Part shown: one piece after another, positions 24,269-29,836 of the stretch
Position numbering within the stretch: the stretch's first letter is position 1
Layout: every line of letters begins with the position of its first letter
NCBI GenBank assembly: GCA_045805345.1
Contig: JBJMLK010000248.1
Location: 1-29,836 of the forward strand
Direction of reading: 5' to 3'
Origin: AC-37 sp045805345
GTDB lineage: Bacteria; Actinomycetota; Thermoleophilia; Solirubrobacterales; Thermoleophilaceae
DNA: 29,836 nucleotides
Translations under genes and position numbers: made by a program
The notes under the pieces: model-generated
What the model was told of the DNA's origin: nothing
Database searches by the model: none
The model's input: only the letters and a program-made list of their open reading frames with translations

Positions 24269-25072
24269 ATGGAGCTGCGCGACCGAGTGGCCGTCGTGAC
24301 CGGCGGTGCCTCCGGCATCGGCCGCGCGATGGCGCGGCGCTTCGCCGAGGAGGGCGCGCGCGGGGTGGTGGTCGCGGACCTCGACGGGCCCGGCGCCGAG
24401 GCGGTCGCGGCCGAGATCGGGGAGCGAGCCGTGTCGACCCGCACCGACGTGGCGCGCGAGGAGGACGTGGACGCGCTGCTGGCCGCGGCGCGCGACGCCT
24501 TCGGCGAGATCGACCTCTTCTGCGCGAACGCGGGCGTGGGCGTCGGCACCGACGTGCTCGCCTCCGACGAGGAGTGGGACCTCGCGTTCGGCGTGAACGT
24601 GCGCGCGCACATCCTCGCGGCGCGCAAGCTGGTGCCCGGCTGGGTGGAGCGCGGCGAGGGCTACTGGCTGACCACCGCCTCGGCGGCCGGGCTGCTCACA
24701 CAGATCGGCTCGGCGCCCTACTCGGTGACCAAGCACGCGGCGGTCGCCTTCGCGGAGTGGCTGTCGGTGACCTACGGCGATCGCGGGCTGGGTGTGAGCT
24801 GCCTCTGCCCGATGGGCGTGAACACCGCGATGCTCAACGCAGGGCTCGACGCCGGCGGCCAGGAAGGCCTGGGCACCCGCGTGGTGGCGGCCACCGGCAC
24901 GGTGCTCGAGCCGGAGGAGGTGGCCGGCGTGGTGGTCGAGGCGCTGCGCGAGGAGCGCTTCCTCGTGCTCCCGCATCCCGAGGTGCTCGAGTTCTTCCGC
25001 CGCAAGGGCGCGGACTACGACCGCTGGCTCAAGGGCATGCGGCGGCTGCAGGCGACGGTGACCGGCGGCTGA
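24269..25072 (+). CDS. Short-chain dehydrogenase/reductase
   Basis: A 267-aa classical SDR: TGGASGIG at 11-18, NAG at 87-89, catalytic Ser138 and Tyr151/Lys155 (YSVTK). Asp37 after the second strand (VVADLD) favours NAD(H) over NADP(H). The C-terminus carries a conserved-looking EFFRRKGADYDRWLKGMRRLQ, as in many actinobacterial SDRs of unknown substrate. It is the last gene of the crotonase operon; its stop is immediately followed by the RHS fragment on the other strand. Confidence 0.86.
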   Translation: MELRDRVAVVTGGASGIGRAMARRFAEEGARGVVVADLDGPGAEAVAAEIGERAVSTRTDVAREEDVDALLAAARDAFGEIDLFCANAGVGVGTDVLASDEEWDLAFGVNVRAHILAARKLVPGWVERGEGYWLTTASAAGLLTQIGSAPYSVTKHAAVAFAEWLSVTYGDRGLGVSCLCPMGVNTAMLNAGLDAGGQEGLGTRVVAATGTVLEPEEVAGVVVEALREERFLVLPHPEVLEFFRRKGADYDRWLKGMRRLQATVTGG

Positions 25073-25228
25073 CTACTTCCCGGGCTCCGTGTCCGTGACG
25101 GTCCCGCAGAGCTCGTCCGCGACGTTGTAGCCGTAGCTCGTGGTCGTTCCGTCCTTGACCTTGGTGCGGATATCCCCGTCGCCGTCATTATCAACCGCAA
25201 TCGGAATTGCGCTGGCGACTCGCGGTAG
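25073..25228 (-). pseudogene. Orphan RHS-core fragment
   Basis: A reading frame with no plausible start (a stop lies at 25229-25231) ends TAG at 25073. Its last 39 codons read DNDGDGD, then KVKDGTTTSYGYN and ADELCGTV, which align with the intact RHS protein's NGNMLYKEKDGVRTSMGYN and ANELCWTV (about residues 1140-1165). The nucleotides align as well. It matches the core well before the variable tip, has its own stop and no upstream RHS sequence, so it looks like a relic of another RHS gene or of a recombination event. It sits on the same strand, directly after the small two-TM gene. Confidence 0.65.
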
Positions 25229-25241
25229 CTACGTCTGCGGG

Positions 25242-25451
25242 CTACGCGAGCAGCGAGGTGACGATAAGGCAAAGGCCTACAACTGCCATGAAAATCTCGA
25301 AGGCGATCAGCCATCGGGACGCGAGGAGAGCCTCATACCTAGTCCGGGCATTACCGACCAAGCGATGACGGTAGCGCCGCAACCACCACGGAAGCCCCCA
25401 CAACGACCACACGAATACGACGCCACCCGCGAGGGCTACGCCAACGTTCAC
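25242..25451 (-). CDS. Small two-TM membrane protein overlapping the RHS stop (candidate immunity protein)
   Basis: 69 aa from GTG at 25451, which overlaps the RHS TGA (GTGA), so its translation should depend on translation of the RHS gene. Two hydrophobic segments lie at about 4-25 (VALAGGVVFVWSLWGLPWW) and 46-68 (WLIAFEIFMAVVGLCLIVTSLL), joined by a basic loop (RRYRHRL, NARTRYEALLA). No family recognised. Its position right after a polymorphic RHS tip is where immunity proteins are found, and a membrane immunity protein would fit a membrane-active tip. The function is inference. Confidence 0.55.
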   Translation of the reverse strand: MNVGVALAGGVVFVWSLWGLPWWLRRYRHRLVGNARTRYEALLASRWLIAFEIFMAVVGLCLIVTSLLA

Positions 25452-28400
25452 TGGCCGATCGCGAAGGCCCCAGCGCCGATGAGCGGCGCAGCGCCCTCGG
25501 CACAGTGAACCGCCGCTGCACCTTCAGTGATGTAGGCACAGGCGCCCACGAACGCAACTCCGCTCACGACGGCGACGCCACCGACGACATGCTCCCAGAA
25601 GCTCGTGGTAGGCACGATCGGAACGTATGGCCCGTCCGAGCCCCCTCCACCGCACGCCGACACGTCAGTGCTCGCGCAATACACGGCCCCCGTGGGATCG
25701 GTCACGTTGGTGGGATCGCCGCCCGCATACGCAAGCCGATCTTGCCTGAGCGGGTCCGTCGGCTGCTCGACCGGATCGAGCTGCGACCAGCGCCCGAGCC
25801 GCGGCGAGTAGTAGCGCATGCCGAACTTGTACCAGTTGGTCGTGTCGTGGTAGCCGGACGCGAACTGCCACGGGTTGTAGACCGTCCCCGTGATCGTCGT
25901 AACGCCATACGGCTCGTACTTATAGGTGTTTTGCGCGACACCGTTCGAGTCCGTGAGCGCTACGGCGGAGCCGAGGCCGTCGAACACGTAGTAGTACGGC
26001 GCACCCGCTCCGATTCGCATGGACTGGAGCCTGCCCTCGTCGTCGCGGCGGTAGAACGTCGAGCTCGAGCCTGATGTCTCGTATCCGACGCCCATCGCAT
26101 TGTTGATGAACGTCTTGCCCCCGGCGCTCGCCCGCTCGAACTGGTTCGTGTTCGCGTGCGAGAGCGCGATCGAGGCCTCGCCCGCGACGCCGCTCATCGC
26201 GGCCGTCTGCTCCTTGGCGTTGTAGGTCGCCGAGAACGTCCCGCCGGAGATCGTGTTGCCCGCCGCGTCCGCCGAGTAGACCGTTGCGCCGGTCGGCGCC
26301 GGCGTGCAGTCGTAGTCGGGCTGCGTGCCGGCTACGGTCCAGCACAGCTCGTTCGCCGCGTTGTAGCCCATGCTCGTCCGGACGCCGTCCTTCTCCTTGT
26401 AGAGCATGTTGCCGTTGCCGTCGTACACGTACGAGTAGCTGTGGCCGTCGAGGTTGCTGACACCGGTCAGGCGGTTCGCCGGTCCGTAGGAGAACGAAGC
26501 CTGGGCCCCGGTCTTGTCGGTCACGGTCTGGCGCAGCCCCGTGTCCACGCCGCTGTCGCTATAGCCATAGCTGAAGTCGGAGATGGTGGTTGCGCCCTTA
26601 ACCGCCTTGATCCGCTTGAGACGCCCCGGGCCCTGGTTGCCGGATGACCCGTCCTCCCACGTCGCCGTCATGACGACGCCGTTCGGATAGGTCGTCGTCT
26701 TCCGCTCGTTGTCGTCGGTGTAGGTGAACGTGGTCGCCGCGCTGTCGCCGGGCGCCAGCATCGAGTCGAGCAAATTCGATGGTCCGTACCCGTACACGGT
26801 GAGCCCGCCCGCGTCGCTGAAGAAGACGAGGTTGCCGGCATCGTCGTAGGCGTATGCGTTGACCTGCCCACCCGGGAAGGTCTCCTTCGTCAGCCGGTTG
26901 AGCGCGTCGTACTCGTACGTCGTGCTGCCGGTCGCGTCGATGCGCTGAGTGATGTTGCCGTTCTCGTCGTATCCGTAGGCGACCCACGTACCGTCGTTGT
27001 ACGCGACCTGCTGGACTCGGTCGAGCGCGTCGTAGGTGTAGGTCGCCACCTTGCCGCGGCCGTCGGTGCGCGTCTTCACCGTGTGCGGATGGGCCGGGTC
27101 GTACGTGAATGATTCGGTGCCCAGCGCCGTCCCCGCGCGGTCGATCGTCGTCAGGTCGCCGTTCGTGTAGCCATAGTCGGTGATCCCGCCCGCCGGGTCG
27201 GTGATCGTGTTGGGGGTACCGTCGGAGTTCGGGTCGATCTTGATCTGGTTCCCAGCCGGATCGGTCACCTTCGTCAGGTTTCCGTTCGGGGTGTTGTACT
27301 CGTACGAGGACTGGTGGCCCTGCGTGTCGGTCGAGGTCTTCTGCAGCCAGAAGCGCGGGTCTGTCTGGTCGGTGATCGCCGCGTCGTAGCCGACCGAGGT
27401 CGACAGCTGGTTCGACTGTCCGGTCGCCTGTTGTGACTTGGTGTCCTTGAAACGGTCGTTGGCGTCGTATTCGATCTGCAACGACTGGTTGAGGGCACTC
27501 GTGAGCTTCGTGACGTCGGAGTGATCCGTGTAGTCCTTGTCTCGCTTCTTGCCGCGTCCGTCGATCGTCTTAACGACACGCTGACGCTCGTCCCAGCAGT
27601 ACTTGATCGTGTGGTTGTTCGGGTCGGTCTCGATCGTCTCGCCCTTCGCCTTGCTCGAGCTGGAGCAGTCCGAGTCGAGCGACGTCGGGTACGAGTACTG
27701 CGTAAGCGGGCCGGTCGTGTGCGCCGCGTCCGTCCAGCGCCTGATCGATGTAACCCGGTAGAGCGAGTCGTAGGTCATGTGGGTCACGTTCCCGCGCGGG
27801 TCCGTGACATCCGTGAGGTTCTCGTTGGCGTCGTAGGCGTAGTGCGTGACCTTGCCGTCGGGGTTCGTGTAGCTCGTCAGCAGGTTGCCGGTGTAGCCGT
27901 AGTGCCAGCTTCGCTGCGGGGTCGCTCGGTCGGTGATCGTGTCGAGCCAGCCCGAGCCGTTGTACGTCAGGGTCAGCGTGTTGTTCGACGTTCCCTGGTC
28001 GTGCGTGTCCTTGATCGAGGACATCTTGCCGCTCGGTCCGCCGTAGTTGAACGTGATCGTGTTGTCGTTGCGGTCCTTGTCGGACGTGAGCGATCCGGTC
28101 GAATCGAAGTTGAGCTTCTCGTCCGACTGACGGTAGGCGAGCTTGAAGGTTCCGTCGGCGTTCTTCTTGAGGTCGGCGTTCATGCCGGTCGGCGTGTCGT
28201 AGCTGCCGTCGTCCTTCTTGTCGTAGGGCGCCCAGAAGCCGCTCGGGCCGTTGAAGTTCTGCGTCGTGTCGCCACCGTCGGGCTTGAGCCAGACGTCGTA
28301 GCCCGTGCTCAGGCGCCAGTAGTGCCCGAGATCGTCGCTTCCGCCGGAGTTGACGTCCTCCTCGCGGTTGTTGAAGTAGCGCTTGAGGTCGAGGTCATGC

Positions 28401-29836
28401 CCGGCCGTGCCCGGGATGTGGATGTCCGACTCCTCGAGGATCAGGTTGCCGTTCCCGACGTTGGTCTTCAGCACGGCGCGGTCCGACAGGCGCTGATCGT
28501 TGTACGTCCAGCGATCCTGCACGCCGGTCCGCGCGTGCCACTCGACCTCGAGGTAGGGGTCGTTCGAAGTCCCGGTCGACTCGGACGCCGAGATGTGCAT
28601 CAGGTTGTTGGTCCCCACGTCCTTGAGGACGACGCCGTAGTTGCTCTGGCTGTTGTCGACCCAGTCACGTACGAGCTTGCGGGCCTGGATGTTCCACCAG
28701 CCGGCGCCGCCGCTGCCCATCGTCGTGTTGCGCCCGTCGTAGGCCGAGTCGATGTCGCCGCCGGCGGGCCACGAGCTCGTCCCGTCGGAGGTGTTCCACG
28801 TTCGCCCGGTCGTCGAGCTGCGCTTGACGTGGTAGAGCTGGACCTCGCGCTGCGCGCCGTCCTCGACGTGGAAGGAGAACTGGCCCTCGAGAACCTCGGC
28901 GTCCTTCGGCACGGCCGAGAGGTCGTACTTCACGAACGCGCGGTGCGGGTTGCCGCTGCTGTCGGTGCCGAGGTCGAAGCGGCTCGACGCGGAGCCGCAG
29001 AAGCTGGTGTTGGCGCTCGAGCCGCCGACGAGGTAGCAGTCGTCGGTGACCGACGCGATCGTCGTCGTCGGGTCGACGGTCACCGGGTACTGGCGCTCGT
29101 CGGCCGCGAGCCACTTGGCGTCGGGTGTGATCGTCATGGCATAGCCGGACTCGGTGGCGTGCAGCTTGAGCGACACGTCATCCGACGACGCCCCCGCCGC
29201 GTCGCTCATCGCCGGCGCCGCGAAGGCGAGCTGGGCGTTGCCGGCGGAGTCGACGAGATCGACTCCGCCGGCATCGTTCTCGCGTGCCCGCAGCCCGTCG
29301 CTGACGCTGAGATCGAAGGTGAACTTGCGGGTCGAATCCGCCCCCTGGAGGACGAGCGCCTCCTTGGCGCGGCTCGGCTCGGCCGCATAGGTCACGTTCA
29401 CGCCCGGGAGCGCGCCGGTGTAGCCGGCCACGTTGCCCGAGGCGGCGGCGCGAGCCGAGCCCGCCCCGCGAAGCGAGAAGGCGACGGCGGCGTCGCCGCT
29501 CGAGACCCGGACGGACTTGCCGTCGAGCGAGTTCGGCAGCTCGAGCGAGTAGCTGTCGCCCCTGCTCTCGAACGCGTAGCCGGGAGCGTCGCTCGTGGTC
29601 AGCGTGTCGTCGATTGGCTTCCAGTCGCCGCCATCGCGGTAGTTGACCGGGGCCAAATAGGACTGCGTCACGTAGGTGCCGGCGTCGGTCTCGTACGTGT
29701 CCGAGGTCCGCGTCCTGAAACGCGAGAGCTCGCGCACGATGCGCGGATGCGTGCGATCGGCCCGGTTCGCGGACGCACCACTCCCGGCGGCGCCCGCGCT
29801 CAGCACCGCTCCGAGCGCCAGGGCCACGGCGGCCAC
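25448..29836 (-). CDS. RHS/YD-repeat polymorphic toxin-like protein with DNRLRE domain (5' end outside window)
   Basis: At least 1462 aa, exported by Sec judging from the Ala-rich core (residues 1-24); the n-region lies beyond the edge, so the true start is probably outside. Residues 25-260 are a Thr/Asp-rich surface region. Residues 262-434 match DNRLRE-type carbohydrate or surface domains (FVKYDLSAVP, LYHVKRS, VRDWVDN, YLEVEW). From about 580 to 1340 come YD repeats (YxYDxxGNxxxxxDxxG), which form the RHS shell. The conserved core end RYYSPRLGRWSQLDP to DPTG is at 1336-1383. The remaining 79 residues are the variable tip: two short Cys pairs, a Gly-rich part and hydrophobic segments (VVGGVAVVSGVAFVGACAYI, PLIGAGAFAIG). 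Architecture resembles WapA-like RHS of Gram-positive bacteria. Base composition is lower in GC than neighbours, suggesting transfer. Confidence 0.85.
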   Translation of the reverse strand: MAAVALALGAVLSAGAAGSGASANRADRTHPRIVRELSRFRTRTSDTYETDAGTYVTQSYLAPVNYRDGGDWKPIDDTLTTSDAPGYAFESRGDSYSLELPNSLDGKSVRVSSGDAAVAFSLRGAGSARAAASGNVAGYTGALPGVNVTYAAEPSRAKEALVLQGADSTRKFTFDLSVSDGLRARENDAGGVDLVDSAGNAQLAFAAPAMSDAAGASSDDVSLKLHATESGYAMTITPDAKWLAADERQYPVTVDPTTTIASVTDDCYLVGGSSANTSFCGSASSRFDLGTDSSGNPHRAFVKYDLSAVPKDAEVLEGQFSFHVEDGAQREVQLYHVKRSSTTGRTWNTSDGTSSWPAGGDIDSAYDGRNTTMGSGGAGWWNIQARKLVRDWVDNSQSNYGVVLKDVGTNNLMHISASESTGTSNDPYLEVEWHARTGVQDRWTYNDQRLSDRAVLKTNVGNGNLILEESDIHIPGTAGHDLDLKRYFNNREEDVNSGGSDDLGHYWRLSTGYDVWLKPDGGDTTQNFNGPSGFWAPYDKKDDGSYDTPTGMNADLKKNADGTFKLAYRQSDEKLNFDSTGSLTSDKDRNDNTITFNYGGPSGKMSSIKDTHDQGTSNNTLTLTYNGSGWLDTITDRATPQRSWHYGYTGNLLTSYTNPDGKVTHYAYDANENLTDVTDPRGNVTHMTYDSLYRVTSIRRWTDAAHTTGPLTQYSYPTSLDSDCSSSSKAKGETIETDPNNHTIKYCWDERQRVVKTIDGRGKKRDKDYTDHSDVTKLTSALNQSLQIEYDANDRFKDTKSQQATGQSNQLSTSVGYDAAITDQTDPRFWLQKTSTDTQGHQSSYEYNTPNGNLTKVTDPAGNQIKIDPNSDGTPNTITDPAGGITDYGYTNGDLTTIDRAGTALGTESFTYDPAHPHTVKTRTDGRGKVATYTYDALDRVQQVAYNDGTWVAYGYDENGNITQRIDATGSTTYEYDALNRLTKETFPGGQVNAYAYDDAGNLVFFSDAGGLTVYGYGPSNLLDSMLAPGDSAATTFTYTDDNERKTTTYPNGVVMTATWEDGSSGNQGPGRLKRIKAVKGATTISDFSYGYSDSGVDTGLRQTVTDKTGAQASFSYGPANRLTGVSNLDGHSYSYVYDGNGNMLYKEKDGVRTSMGYNAANELCWTVAGTQPDYDCTPAPTGATVYSADAAGNTISGGTFSATYNAKEQTAAMSGVAGEASIALSHANTNQFERASAGGKTFINNAMGVGYETSGSSSTFYRRDDEGRLQSMRIGAGAPYYYVFDGLGSAVALTDSNGVAQNTYKYEPYGVTTITGTVYNPWQFASGYHDTTNWYKFGMRYYSPRLGRWSQLDPVEQPTDPLRQDRLAYAGGDPTNVTDPTGAVYCASTDVSACGGGGSDGPYVPIVPTTSFWEHVVGGVAVVSGVAFVGACAYITEGAAAVHCAEGAAPLIGAGAFAIGQ

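Noticed and set aside
25140..25508. Plus-strand frame opposite the small two-TM gene
   Set aside because: No domain, no ribosome site, and the minus-strand frame has clean hydrophobic segments and a coupled start.

Overview
The window is about 70% G+C chromosomal DNA with many GTG starts and stop/start overlaps of the ATGA or GTGA type. It carries an F420-type LLM oxidoreductase, a split-alpha NAD(P) transhydrogenase and a Sec-exported RHS/YD-repeat protein with a DNRLRE domain. Together these suggest an actinobacterium, plausibly of the Thermoleophilia/Solirubrobacterales type. That placement is inference; there is no rRNA or other marker here.

Layout. (1) 1-4622, minus strand: a secreted lipid amidase-like protein, a class B flavin monooxygenase, a very acidic protein, a short acidic reading frame, and the first 69 codons of a GH92 alpha-mannosidase-like enzyme running off the left edge. 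(2) 4783-5724, plus: a lipoprotein phosphoesterase (PF04185). (3) 10220-5729, minus: pntAA-pntAB-pntB, then a PhyH-type dioxygenase and an MBL-fold hydrolase, packed as one operon. (4) 10304-10774, plus: a small membrane protein. (5) 13031-10784, minus: a small unknown gene, mtnA, and a DUF1152 gene overlapping mtnA. (6) 13121-14451, plus: zinc alcohol dehydrogenase overlapping a thioredoxin-fold (GST-N/glutaredoxin-like) gene. (7) 16090-14461, minus: alpha/beta hydrolase and SDR. (8) 16218-21363, plus: quinone oxidoreductase, TetR regulator, and a complete osmoprotectant-type ABC importer (ATPase-CBS, two permeases, binding lipoprotein). (9) 21391-22371, minus: LLM oxidoreductase. (10) 22440-25072, plus: crotonase, alpha/beta hydrolase and SDR, a likely catabolic operon. 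(11) 29836-25073, minus: a large RHS protein with a 79-residue variable tip, a tiny two-TM gene overlapping its stop, and a decayed RHS fragment.

The most interesting region is the right end. The RHS gene, its short hydrophobic C-terminal tip and the overlapping 69-residue membrane protein have the architecture of a polymorphic toxin with its immunity protein, and neither the tip nor the small protein resembles a family I recognise. The orphan RHS-core fragment just downstream suggests past recombination at the locus. A second pattern is that several transcription units have a TANNNT box 6-10 nt before the start codon and no Shine-Dalgarno sequence, as expected for leaderless mRNAs.
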